The position numbers were made by a program, and so were the translations under genes. This document shows positions 25,075 through 33,360 of a stretch of DNA of 64,000 nt, one piece after another. The stretch spans positions 50,752 through 114,751 of the forward strand of contig NZ_VOSL01000043.1 of the NCBI RefSeq assembly GCF_007997005.1. Direction: 5' to 3'. Under the pieces are notes generated by a model, which was not told the DNA's origin, did not search any database, and saw only the letters and a list, made by a program, of their open reading frames with translations. Source of the DNA: Lujinxingia vulgaris (lineage in GTDB: Bacteria > Myxococcota_A > Bradymonadia > Bradymonadales > Bradymonadaceae). Each line of letters opens with the position of its first letter. The stretch's first letter is position 1.

Positions 25075-25638
25075 GTGCCACGACGCCTCCTTTTTTGCCT
25101 GACGCTGACTTCGGTCGCGCTCGCCAGCACGCTGAGCTTTGCCCAGACGCCGCTCTCCGAGGGGGAGTCGTATGCGCCACAGATGGCGCCGATGGGCGAG
25201 CTGCTCGTGACCACGCAGTTCTCACGCTCGCCATTGAACTTCCCCTGGGAGCGTGTCTCCGCCCGGGAGGTCGGTCGCGACGGACGCATCGACTTTGAGC
25301 ACGTCTACGACATCCCGTTTAGCGAGGTGCGTACCTTTGTGGAGAGCGCCTACCTGCAGCGCACCGAGTTTGTGGAGGTGGACCCGGACGCGGTGCCGCA
25401 TACCGAGGTCAAGCAGCTTCGCGTCATCGGCATGGAGCTTGGTCAGAGCTACGCTCGACTTAACCTGGGCCATCCCGATGTGGCCCCGCAGTTCTCGGTG
25501 GAGATGGAGGCCGACGGGCGCCGCACCCGGGTGCTGATTCGCAACAGCACGTCCAACCCCTTCTACAGCGGCTTTACGCCGGCGCGGGCGCCTTTTGAGC
25601 CGGCCGGCGCAGCGCCCATTAACTTCCGCTGGAACTAA
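25075..25638 (+). CDS. Hypothetical exported protein
   Basis: About 187 residues with a GTG start at 25075; a signal peptide follows (RRLLFCLTLTSVALASTLSFAQ). The mature domain includes DFEHVYDIPFSEVRTFVESAY, which reads like a compact alpha/beta domain, and ends in a Pro/Phe-rich tail. No Cys in the mature part, no catalytic motif seen. It precedes the sirtuin gene by 154 bp. Function unknown. Confidence 0.6.
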   Translation: MPRRLLFCLTLTSVALASTLSFAQTPLSEGESYAPQMAPMGELLVTTQFSRSPLNFPWERVSAREVGRDGRIDFEHVYDIPFSEVRTFVESAYLQRTEFVEVDPDAVPHTEVKQLRVIGMELGQSYARLNLGHPDVAPQFSVEMEADGRRTRVLIRNSTSNPFYSGFTPARAPFEPAGAAPINFRWN

Positions 25639-25792
25639 GGGAGAGGCACCGGCCGCGCTGCGGCCGGGCCTTCTCCTACGAGCGAGCTCCGAGTTGTTAA
25701 AGTCCATCGCCCGCGCCGTGGTGCGCAAGGTCATTGACCGCGCCGCCGATCTTGTGCCGCCCATGCTTGACCCCCGCCTGAGGAGCCAGCGC

Positions 25793-26554
25793 ATGAACCT
25801 GCCCGCCATCGATCGCGCCGCGCACGTTCTTAAAGGCAAACCCCGCGTGCTGGTGTGCGTGGGAAGCGGCCTCTCCGCGGAGAGTGGCGTTCCGACCTTC
25901 CGCGGGCCGGGCGGCATCTACAGCGACGAGGAGATCGCGCACCTGACCCACGTCGACACCTTTGAGACGGACCGAGAGCACATGCTCCGCTGGTATCAGG
26001 AGCGGCGCGAGCAGCTGCACAGCATCCACCCCAATCCGGGGCATCACGCGCTGATCGGGCTCTCCCAGACTGGCGAGTACACCGTCTCCACCCAGAACGT
26101 CGATCACCTGCTGGAGGCCGCCAGTGATGCCGCGGGCTTTCGCCCGCGCATCTACCATCTGCACGGCTCACTGCTGAGCGTGCGCTGCCACCAATGCGAC
26201 TACGAGGTTGAGGATCTTCACCTCGACCTTAGCAAGCAACCCGGCTGCCCGAAGTGCGGCGGTCCGCTCCGCCCCGGCGTGGTGTGGTTTGGGGAGACGC
26301 TCCCAGAAGACGCGCTGGAGAAGAGCATGGAGGTGGCCCGCAACGCCGACGTCTGCCTGATCCTGGGCACCAGCGGGCTGGTCTACCCGGCGGCCGCCCT
26401 CCCCGAGACGGCGCGGCGCCACGGCGCCACCCTCATCGAGGTCAACCCCCACCTGAGCGCCCTCTCCGACATCAGCGACGTCGTCATCCGCGGCAAAACC
26501 GGCGAGGTGCTGCCGGTGTTGCTGCGCCGGGTGCAGGATCTCAACCAGGATTGA
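25793..26554 (+). CDS. cobB: NAD-dependent protein deacylase, sirtuin family
   Basis: About 253 residues from the ATG at 25793 (AGGAG 8 nt upstream). The NAD-binding motif is GSGLSAESGVPTFRG (about 24-38), QNVD is at 101-104, the catalytic His at about 124 (HLHGS), and the structural zinc is held by CHQC and CPKC (132, 135, 152, 155). Residues Tyr68 and Arg71 (WYQER) form the YxxR pair that binds acidic acyl groups in class III sirtuins such as E. coli CobB and SIRT5, so it may remove succinyl or malonyl groups as well as acetyl groups. Cytoplasmic. It overlaps the convergent gene by 14 bp. Confidence 0.93.
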   Translation: MNLPAIDRAAHVLKGKPRVLVCVGSGLSAESGVPTFRGPGGIYSDEEIAHLTHVDTFETDREHMLRWYQERREQLHSIHPNPGHHALIGLSQTGEYTVSTQNVDHLLEAASDAAGFRPRIYHLHGSLLSVRCHQCDYEVEDLHLDLSKQPGCPKCGGPLRPGVVWFGETLPEDALEKSMEVARNADVCLILGTSGLVYPAAALPETARRHGATLIEVNPHLSALSDISDVVIRGKTGEVLPVLLRRVQDLNQD

Positions 26555-28331
26555 GCGCGTGCCACTGCGGCCCGCCCAGCGCGGCAAAACCAAAGGCCAG
26601 CTCCGCGGCCACGAGCTCCCAGAAGAGCTGGCCCCCCAGACCGGACCACCACACCCAGTCGGTGGAGCGCTCCACCTCGACGGTGAGCACGCCCAGCGCG
26701 CGATCGGCGTAGAGCACCGGGAAGGCCAGCGTGGCGTAGGCGCTGCTGCGCGCCGGCTTGTAGTAGTCGCTGAGCCGGCTCCAGCGTGAGCAATCGTCAA
26801 CGCTCGACCACTGCGGGCTGCGCGCATCGAGCAGCGCCCCGCTCTCCTCATCGATAAAGAGCTCATTTTTGAAGCGAAGGTTATCACCGCTGCCATGTCC
26901 TCCGGCCAGCGTGATGGCCCGGCCCAGGCGCACTGCCAGCGCGGAGATCCCCGAGTCTGCCCGCTGCTCCACGGCCACATCGACCGGGATATCCAGCTGG
27001 TCAAAACGCGTCCAGCCGTGGGGATGCGCGTAGCGCAGCCAGCGCTCCCCCTGCTGGTCGACGATGTAGGCGATGGCCACCGAGGGTACCTCCACCTGCT
27101 CGGCGATCAACGCGGTGACCTTTGCGATGTAGGCGTTGACGACGGCCTCGCCGGTCTCACCGGAGCGAATCGCATCCTCGGCAATATGGCGTATTTGCTG
27201 GACGATCCGAAGTTTGCTGGCGGCGAGCACATAAATCGAGGAGTGACGAAGGACGCGGGCCAGCTGAGCGGCGATCTCGGTGATCAGGGCCAGGGCGTGG
27301 GGCGCCGGCGCCTGCGGCTGCGCAAAATAGAAGGCCACAAACCCCAGCAGCTCCGGTGCGCCCTGGGTGTGGCTGATCATCGGCACCATCCAGCAGGCCC
27401 GCGCCACCGGTCGATCCACCAGAGTATGCCACTCCCCGATCGCCATCTGCGGCGCCTCGCGGCTCAACCAGGGTGGGGACGCCTCGCCGGCGGACGCTCC
27501 GTCGGCGGGGCGTTCAAAGACATGGCAGCAGGTCTGAGGCGCGGCGAGTTGCCTGGCGAGCGCCTCGGTGAGCACGGTGGGTTGAGAGCGCTCATCGACA
27601 TCAAGCACCATGCCGACCAGGCGTCGCGCGCTCTCGCGACACGACTCGCCCTGCTCTGCCGGTGCCTCGTCCTCATCTCCGGCGGGCGCGCCGTCGAAAA
27701 AGAGGCGCTCGGCCAGCACATCGACCGTAGCGGCGGGTTGCTCCAGCTGCCCGAGCTCCAGCGGTTGCCTGCTGAGCAAAATCGAGGCGGAGTGATCGCA
27801 TCCCAGCCACTCCGAGAAGCTGCTCATCAGCTGGTAGAGCTGCGCCTTGACCGCCAGATCACTTCGCTCCTCAAAGAAGAGCCGCACGCCGTTTCGACGA
27901 CACGATCGCAGCGCCTCACCCACGAGATGCGGAAGTTGCTCGAAGCCCACCTCCGGCACGATCCGGTCGGCGCGCACCATCACAAACCCCAGAACGACAG
28001 GCTCGCCGCCCTCCGGGCTCTCGGTAATCGGGACCAGCCGATGCTCGGCCGACTTCCACACCATCCGAGGGCTCCCGTAGCGCCAGGTCTGCAAGAGTTC
28101 ATGGAAGTCCCAGGTACCGTCCTCAGCCGGCTCACACTGATCTTCGCGCACCACATACGCGCCCAGCCCCACCGTGGAGTGCTCAAAGCCCGGACAGACC
28201 AGCACCTCGTCGATCTTGAAGTAACGCAGCCAGACCGAGAGCATCGTCTTCAGGTGAAACGCGATGACCTCTCGGGTCTGCTCCGAGATCTCAAATCGCC
28301 CGGTGGCGCAGATAGCGTCATCTTGAGTCAT
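26541..28331 (-). CDS. Hypothetical GAF-like sensor protein
   Basis: 596 residues, soluble, no signal peptide. AGGA stands 7 nt before the ATG. The central and C-terminal parts have the strand-helix pattern of GAF domains: about 310-390 (VAFYFAQPQ ... LITEIAAQLARVL, with a coiled helix after it) and about 410-590 (SVAIAYIVDQQGERWLRYAH ... ATLAFPVLYADRALGVLTVE). The last pattern, a strand ending in GVL and a final helix, is characteristic. The N-terminal 200 residues may be another degenerate GAF or PAS unit. No output domain (kinase, GGDEF, HTH) is attached, so it would signal through a partner. Moderately confident on the fold, not on a role. Confidence 0.65.
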   Translation of the reverse strand: MTQDDAICATGRFEISEQTREVIAFHLKTMLSVWLRYFKIDEVLVCPGFEHSTVGLGAYVVREDQCEPAEDGTWDFHELLQTWRYGSPRMVWKSAEHRLVPITESPEGGEPVVLGFVMVRADRIVPEVGFEQLPHLVGEALRSCRRNGVRLFFEERSDLAVKAQLYQLMSSFSEWLGCDHSASILLSRQPLELGQLEQPAATVDVLAERLFFDGAPAGDEDEAPAEQGESCRESARRLVGMVLDVDERSQPTVLTEALARQLAAPQTCCHVFERPADGASAGEASPPWLSREAPQMAIGEWHTLVDRPVARACWMVPMISHTQGAPELLGFVAFYFAQPQAPAPHALALITEIAAQLARVLRHSSIYVLAASKLRIVQQIRHIAEDAIRSGETGEAVVNAYIAKVTALIAEQVEVPSVAIAYIVDQQGERWLRYAHPHGWTRFDQLDIPVDVAVEQRADSGISALAVRLGRAITLAGGHGSGDNLRFKNELFIDEESGALLDARSPQWSSVDDCSRWSRLSDYYKPARSSAYATLAFPVLYADRALGVLTVEVERSTDWVWWSGLGGQLFWELVAAELAFGFAALGGPQWHALNPG

Positions 28332-28438
28332 CGAGACATCCTGAAAAACGGTAGGAATGGCCAGCAGGCTGCGGCTGCTCTAAGGTCGACGCGTTGATTG
28401 CGCCCGGTAGCACAAGGCCAGAGACGGAGAGCCCCCAC

Positions 28439-30115
28439 GTGAAGCAAGGACTTAAAAAGGTAGCACGCGTCGCGCCACTGGCACGAGCGCTTTTGGCTGC
28501 GACGATCGCCGGTGCGTTGCTGCTGAGCGCGCCGCCCGAGGTTCACGCGCAGTCGGTGAGCACCCGGGTGTGGGTGCTACCCACCGGAGGCACGCAGGCG
28601 CTGTGGAGCTACCAGGTGCAAGCGTCTCCCCAGAGCGCCCAGATCACACGCCGCGCCGACATCCCTGTGCGCCTGCAGGACGGAAGCCTGGCCAGCTACA
28701 CCGCCGCGTTGAAGATGCCCGGCGGCCACCTGCTCCTGGGCGATGGCGCGGGCCGCGGCGCGGTGCGCTTTGATGGGCGCGGCGACGAGGTGGAGTCGCT
28801 GAGCGCGCCCGGCCAGTGGATCAGCTCACCGGGGCTGGCTGTCGTCTCGCTCCTCGACGAGAACACCCCCGGCGAGCTTTTGATGGGCGACAACTCGGTG
28901 GGTCGCGCGCATGTCTATGACACCGTGGAGCGGCGCTACATCTGGTCGACAACCCTGGGGCTCTCCAACGCCTCAGCCCGGGTGGCGGCCACGTCGGTGC
29001 TTCCCGGGGAGCGCTTCGCGCTGGCTGTAAACTGGCCGGCCGCCGAGCTCGCGGGCCTGCTGATCTTCGATCGCGATAATCGCAATGAGCCGGCGCTCGC
29101 GCTGCTCTCGGCCGACCATCCCGATTGGCCGGATGCCCGCGTCGTTCCTGAACTTTCGACCCTTCGCGACATGATGGCCCTGCCCTCCGGGGAGCTTGTT
29201 GTGGCGACCTCCAGCGCGCTGCTGCGCCTGAGTGACGATGGCGAGGTGATGTGGCAGGCGCCCCTGGCCGAGGCCGGGGTTGGCGGGGAGTTCCTGGCGC
29301 TGAGCTGGCTCTCGGAGCGCTTCGCCATCGCCTCGACGCACCAACCCGGCCTGTGGACCTCGCCGCATCCCAACCACCGGCTTCTCGTGTACGACACGCA
29401 GGGAGGCTCATCGCCTCTGACGCAGAGCACGCCCCTCGACGGCGCGCCCCTGGCGATTGAGCTGGCCGCGGGCCACGGCGCCACGCGCACCTTCGGGTTT
29501 GAGGCCGCCCGCGGCGAAGCCACGCTCAGCGACCTGAGCACGCTCGTCGTGTACGACGATCTGATGTTGGCCGACGAGGCGGTCGCCCCCGGCGCTCCGC
29601 TGGGGCTCAGCCTGGGCGTTCGCAACGAGGCTCTAGGAGCGACCTTTGTGCGCTCGTTTGAGCTGCTTGCAGCGCCCGGATCCTGCGACGCCACGCAGGC
29701 GTGGAGCGCGGCGCGCTGGCAGCAGGAGGTCCGCCTGTGGATGTACCTGGAGCCGACGCTGCAACCGCAGCAGGAGCTTATGCTCAGCGGGGAGGCCAAC
29801 ACCGCGCCGCTCTTCATCGGCCCCTGGTGTGCGCAGGTGGTCGCCGAAGATCGTCGCGGAGAGGGGCGTTTGATGGGAAGCGCGGCGCCCTATTCGATCA
29901 CCGCGGGAGAGGGCGCCGACACGGTCGAAGTTGAGTCGCTGGGCCGCTTTGAGCCCGGTCAGTCCGACGCGGATCCCGACCCGGAGGAGCCCTCCCTGAC
30001 ACCGGACGCCGAGGTGGGGGGTTGCAGCACAGGTGGACATGCGCCCACCCACCTCGGGGGGCTCGCGATGGCCGCGCTCGCGCTTGTCGGCCGGCGAGTC
30101 CGGCGCGCGACTTAA
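28439..30115 (+). CDS. Exported protein with MYXO-CTERM-like sorting tail
   Basis: About 558 residues from the GTG at 28439 (GGAG upstream); a TTG at 28394 is an alternative. A signal peptide (LLAATIAGALLLSAPPEVHAQ) is followed by a region with repeated LLGDG, LLMGD and RLSDDGEV turns, suggesting a beta-propeller up to residue about 370, then a beta-sandwich (VALLAPG-like segments with CDATQAWSAARWQQE) up to about 510. The last 35 residues have the tripartite MYXO-CTERM pattern: a Gly/Cys motif (GGCSTGG), a hydrophobic helix and a basic end (GRRVRR). This tail directs proteins to the outer surface after processing in Myxococcota. It overlaps the convergent gene by 4 bp. Confidence 0.8.
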   Translation: MKQGLKKVARVAPLARALLAATIAGALLLSAPPEVHAQSVSTRVWVLPTGGTQALWSYQVQASPQSAQITRRADIPVRLQDGSLASYTAALKMPGGHLLLGDGAGRGAVRFDGRGDEVESLSAPGQWISSPGLAVVSLLDENTPGELLMGDNSVGRAHVYDTVERRYIWSTTLGLSNASARVAATSVLPGERFALAVNWPAAELAGLLIFDRDNRNEPALALLSADHPDWPDARVVPELSTLRDMMALPSGELVVATSSALLRLSDDGEVMWQAPLAEAGVGGEFLALSWLSERFAIASTHQPGLWTSPHPNHRLLVYDTQGGSSPLTQSTPLDGAPLAIELAAGHGATRTFGFEAARGEATLSDLSTLVVYDDLMLADEAVAPGAPLGLSLGVRNEALGATFVRSFELLAAPGSCDATQAWSAARWQQEVRLWMYLEPTLQPQQELMLSGEANTAPLFIGPWCAQVVAEDRRGEGRLMGSAAPYSITAGEGADTVEVESLGRFEPGQSDADPDPEEPSLTPDAEVGGCSTGGHAPTHLGGLAMAALALVGRRVRRAT

Positions 30116-30558
30116 CGCCGGCGATGAAAGCGACGCTCGGCCTCGCGGGCCACAGCGAGCTCCCAGCGCTGTGCCTCCTCGGCGTGCTGCTCGCGGGCTT
30201 CGGGCTCCCAGCGTTGGGCGCCCTCCTCATCGTCGATGCGCCTCTGGTATTCGGCCACCACCCGCACCCCCACCCCTCTCCCCACCGGAACCACGCGCGC
30301 CACCAGACGACGGCGGCGCGCCTCAGTGAGGGTCTCATAGTGGCTGACCACCAGGAGTTGCTCCTGAGAGCTCACGTCGACCCCGGGGCTGTTGGCCTCA
30401 ACGCTCTCATGGAGCGCCTCATAGAGGACTTCGGCGGCTGAGCGTGTCGATGCGGACTGAGCGCCCTCCTCGGAGGCAGCCGGAGCGCCGGCGCAGGCTC
30501 CCCCCAGCGCCAGACATAGCGCGGCGACGGCCAGGGGCCATCTTGCCCCCCGATTCAA
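30112..30558 (-). CDS. Hypothetical lipoprotein, start uncertain
   Basis: About 148 residues if it starts at the TTG at 30558; the frame is open to an ATG at 30654, which would add about 30 very basic residues and overlap the divergent gene's leader. A signal and lipobox are visible: LAVAALCLALGGAC. The mature part has a Ser/Ala linker, a short alpha/beta segment (EQLLVVSHYETL) and a strongly charged helical C-terminus rich in Arg, Glu and Gln (EEAQRWELAVAREAERR). No known domain. It is divergent from the TPR lipoprotein gene, and its 3' end overlaps the MYXO-CTERM gene. Confidence 0.55.
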   Translation of the reverse strand: MNRGARWPLAVAALCLALGGACAGAPAASEEGAQSASTRSAAEVLYEALHESVEANSPGVDVSSQEQLLVVSHYETLTEARRRRLVARVVPVGRGVGVRVVAEYQRRIDDEEGAQRWEPEAREQHAEEAQRWELAVAREAERRFHRRR

Positions 30559-30656
30559 TAGGCGATACCGTCGTCGGCGTTGACGACCTGCCGGTGTCGC
30601 CCCGCGTTTCGGGGGCGACGATGTATTCTGAACCCGTTTTTTCTGGAGTCTCATTG

Positions 30657-31463
30657 ATGCCTTCTCAACCTTTGCGCGCTCTGCTGATCGCCGGTGCGCT
30701 TTTAACATGCGCGCCGGCCTGCTCTTCGTCCAACGCCACCAAAAGCGACGAGCTTCCCACCGAGGAGCGCGTCGAGGCGCCCTCGATCTCGGTCCAGGAG
30801 CTGGTACTTCGGGGCAATGAGGCGCTTGATGCCCGCGCCTGGGACGACGCCATCGCCGCCTACGATGAGGCGCTGGCCGTCGACCAGCAGCGCTGGGACG
30901 TGCATATGAACCGGGCCATCGCGCTGACCTTTGCGTTGCGCTACGACGACGCCATCGCCGCCATCGGCGACGCGCTGGCCGCCGGCGGCCAGGACGAGCC
31001 GCAGGTGTACTTCAATCTGGGCAATATTTACCAGGAGCGCGGCCTCTACCAGAACGCCGTCACCGCCTACCGCGCCTCAATGGCCGCCGACGGCAACCGG
31101 CTCGATGTCGACACCCTGCTCAACATCGGGGCGGCCTACATGTTTTTGCGGGCCTACCCCCAGTCGCGCCAGGCGCTGGAGAAGGCTGCCGAGCTCGCGC
31201 CCGACGATCCTCGACCGGTGCACAGCCTGGGGATCCTCGCCTTCAGCGAAGAGAAGCCCGACGAAGCCCTCGATTACTACAACGAGGTGCGCGCCCTCGA
31301 CCCGAGCTACGCACCGGCCTACTTCAACCAGGGGTTCATTCTCGCGACACTTGGCGAGGACGAGGAGGCGGCGCGAGCTTTTGAGCGCTACCTGGAGCTT
31401 GCGCCTGAAGGCCCCTACGCCACGCGTGCGCGCAACCAGGCCAACCGACTCCGAGCCCGCTGA
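30657..31463 (+). CDS. TPR-repeat lipoprotein
   Basis: About 268 residues. The ATG at 30657 has GGAG 8 nt upstream. The N-terminus is a lipoprotein-like signal (LLIAGALLTCAPACSSS); two Cys compete as the lipidated residue. Residues about 45-260 make six TPR units of 34 residues with the usual W/L/G/Y/A/F/A/P pattern (for example PQVYFNLGNIYQERGLYQNAVTAYRASM is the fourth; shown only to mark the phase). TPRs bind proteins, and similar lipoproteins support type IV pilus or secretion assembly in relatives, but no such genes are nearby. A terminator follows at 31510. Confidence 0.85.
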   Translation: MPSQPLRALLIAGALLTCAPACSSSNATKSDELPTEERVEAPSISVQELVLRGNEALDARAWDDAIAAYDEALAVDQQRWDVHMNRAIALTFALRYDDAIAAIGDALAAGGQDEPQVYFNLGNIYQERGLYQNAVTAYRASMAADGNRLDVDTLLNIGAAYMFLRAYPQSRQALEKAAELAPDDPRPVHSLGILAFSEEKPDEALDYYNEVRALDPSYAPAYFNQGFILATLGEDEEAARAFERYLELAPEGPYATRARNQANRLRAR

Positions 31464-31509
31464 GCGACGACGCAGACGCACGCAGCGTGCGCTCTACGAT
31501 GGCCCCCGA

Positions 31510-31546
31510 AGCCCCCGATGCCCTCAGCGGCGTCGGGGGCTTTTTG
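31510..31546 (+). terminator. Terminator after the TPR lipoprotein gene
   Basis: Stem AGCCCCCGA...TCGGGGGCT around a loop containing CTCAG, followed by TTTTTG. Confidence 0.88.
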
Positions 31547-31861
31547 TAGTCGCCCTCCCCGAGGTACGCGCTCGACCAGGTTCGTCACGCGCCCGATCCG
31601 CTCGCGCCCGACAACCCACATCGCGCTTTGACACACGCCCCTGTGTGGCCTTCGCCAACCGCCGATCGTGGGAGAAACCGAGCGCTACGAGCCCCTGTGA
31701 TTGCGCAGGTCAGCCAGGAGCCGAGTGCTTTCAATGAGAGTGGAAAAGTACACGAACTCCACCCCCACTGGAATAGTAAACATGATTTACCCGCACTGTA
31801 ATTCTACACAAATTGCACTCATCCTATAATTTTAACCTCAATAAATAACATCAAAACACGC
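31547..31861. other. Non-coding gap with a sharp AT-rich tract
   Basis: The first 190 bp have normal GC content and nothing recognisable. From about 31740 to 31900 the sequence becomes strikingly AT-rich for this genome (runs such as TATAATTTTAACC and CAATAAATAACATC). It leads into the cold-shock promoter and may act as an UP element or a bending/silencing site. Confidence 0.6.
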
Positions 31862-31892
31862 TTGACCACATACAAAGCGTTAACACTATACT
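31862..31892 (+). promoter_or_regulatory. Promoter of the cold-shock gene with long leader
   Basis: -35 TTGACC at 31862-31867 and -10 TATACT at 31887-31892 (spacer 19 bp; ACTATA two bases earlier would give 17). Transcription from here leaves a 5' leader of about 140 nt before the ATG, as in cspA-type genes, where the leader folds differently in the cold. Confidence 0.55.
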
Positions 31893-32038
31893 CTTCGTAT
31901 CGTGATGCTGTGGGCGTGGACATCTAAGGACGGATGAACATTACCCATCGCGGGCCGTGGCAGCGGCCGAAGTCGCTCACCAGGGAGGTGGAGCGAAGCG
32001 TCATAACGTACATCTTTGTTGTTTGAGGGAGGATGAGT

Positions 32039-32260
32039 ATGGCAACGGGTTCTGTGAAATGGTTCAACAACGCCAAAGGTTTCGGATTCATCACTCAGGG
32101 AGGAGAAGACGACATCTTCGTCCACTACAGCCAGATTGAGGGCGAGGGCTTTAAGACCTTGAAACAGGGCGAGGTCGTGGAGTTTGAACTTCGGCGTGGA
32201 CCCAAGGGCTTGCACGCAGCGCGGGTGCTGCGCAGCCACGAGCATGACTACTCGATGTGA
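32039..32260 (+). CDS. Cold-shock domain protein
   Basis: About 73 residues. The ATG at 32039 is preceded by GGAGG with a 6-nt gap; the ATG at 32033 directly touches the Shine-Dalgarno and is unlikely. The OB fold carries both RNA-binding motifs: KGFGFIT (RNP1) and DIFVHYS (RNP2), with the usual VKWFN start. The C-terminal part ([23 protein letters not shown]) is standard, followed by a His-rich end. It binds single-stranded RNA/DNA and acts as an RNA chaperone. Monocistronic with a strong terminator. Confidence 0.96.
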   Translation: MATGSVKWFNNAKGFGFITQGGEDDIFVHYSQIEGEGFKTLKQGEVVEFELRRGPKGLHAARVLRSHEHDYSM

Positions 32261-32304
32261 GCAGAGCTGAAGGCTGACGCGAGGTCAGCCTGAGAGCAGA
32301 TACA

Positions 32305-32344
32305 GGGAGCGGGCGGCCCGGCAGGCCGCCCGCTCCCTTTTTTT
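32305..32344 (+). terminator. Terminator after the cold-shock gene
   Basis: A 14-bp perfect stem (GGGAGCGGGCGGCC) with loop CGGCA and seven T residues. Very strong. Confidence 0.95.
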
Positions 32345-32404
32345 GCGTCGGGGACGCCCAACCCCATCCTTTAAAGGTGCGCGCCGCACACCCCGCGGCA
32401 ACAA

Positions 32405-32437
32405 AAAAGCCCCTCCCGGCGTGTCGGGAGGGGCTTT
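32405..32437 (-). terminator. Terminator after the FHA protein gene
   Basis: A 13-bp stem (AAAGCCCCTCCCG), 6-nt loop, then TTTTTTG on the minus strand. Confidence 0.92.
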
Positions 32438-32475
32438 GACGTCCCCATCGAGGCGCCGCTGCGCGGCTCGATGGC

Positions 32476-33258
32476 TCAGGCGTTGATCTCCACCCGCATC
32501 AGCTCGCTGCCCAGGAACACATAGTCCCCGTGGGCCATCTCCACCTCCCCGCTGACCGGGGCGTACGTCCCGTTCTTCGAGTCGAGATCCTCAAGCCAGA
32601 CCTGCCCCTCGCGCCAGACGAGGCGAGCGTGGCTTTTGGAGATATGCCGGTCGTCGGGGAAGATCACGTCGGTGCCTTCGCGCCCCACCGTCAGCGTATT
32701 CTCCGCGTTGCAGTAGGCCGCCCCGGGCCGCCCCCCATCGAGCACATGCACGATGCGGAAGGTATAGGGGCGAGGCGGGCTGACGTACATCAGAGTGTCT
32801 TCGCGCATCGGGTACTCGCTCTTAAGATCGAGAAGCTCGACGCGAAAGCGTTGCTGACCCACCAGAAACTCCTCGCCATCTGCCAGCGCCCGGGGCTCCC
32901 GAATTCGCTTGAAGGTGCCATTGAGGCTCTTCTCATCGCGCAGGTAGAGCGTGTTGGCTTTGTAGAAGAAGCTGGCGTGCTTCTCCGAGAGGAAGGGGTC
33001 GTCAGGAAAGAGGATCACCCCGTTGGAGCGCCCGGCCACGTGGGAGGTGGAGTTGAGGTGGTAGCTCAAGCCCTCCAGCCCCTGGCCGCTGATCAAAATG
33101 ATTTTGGCCCGCCCCGGGGCCTGCATCGCCCCGAAGAAGAGCGTCTCATTGGCCTGCTCGCGACCGTCTTCATTGTAGCTGGCGCCACAGCGACCGCAGT
33201 AGAAGTGCTCTTCGGGGACAACAGCTTTGCAGTTGGCGCATAAACGGGCGCTGGACAT
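32476..33258 (-). CDS. Zinc-ribbon protein with two FHA domains
   Basis: About 260 residues from the ATG at 33258 (GGAGG 8 nt upstream). Residues 7-24 form a zinc ribbon (CANC...CGRC). Two FHA domains follow: the first has AGRSNG, SEKHA and SLNGT; the second has VGREGTD, SKSHA and SKNGT. Both keep the Gly-Arg, Ser and His, and Asn-Gly residues needed to bind phosphothreonine. It probably reads the output of Ser/Thr kinases, such as the kinase at 59 kb, though no direct link is visible. Cytoplasmic. Own terminator. Confidence 0.92.
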   Translation of the reverse strand: MSSARLCANCKAVVPEEHFYCGRCGASYNEDGREQANETLFFGAMQAPGRAKIILISGQGLEGLSYHLNSTSHVAGRSNGVILFPDDPFLSEKHASFFYKANTLYLRDEKSLNGTFKRIREPRALADGEEFLVGQQRFRVELLDLKSEYPMREDTLMYVSPPRPYTFRIVHVLDGGRPGAAYCNAENTLTVGREGTDVIFPDDRHISKSHARLVWREGQVWLEDLDSKNGTYAPVSGEVEMAHGDYVFLGSELMRVEINA

Positions 33259-33360
33259 GCTCAAAACCTCCACAGGCGCCGCGCTCCCCACGCTGGAGTT
33301 CACGGCTTGTCGACTTCATCGAATCAGCGGGTCGAAGCGTAAGAGGTGGGGGCCAAAGGA

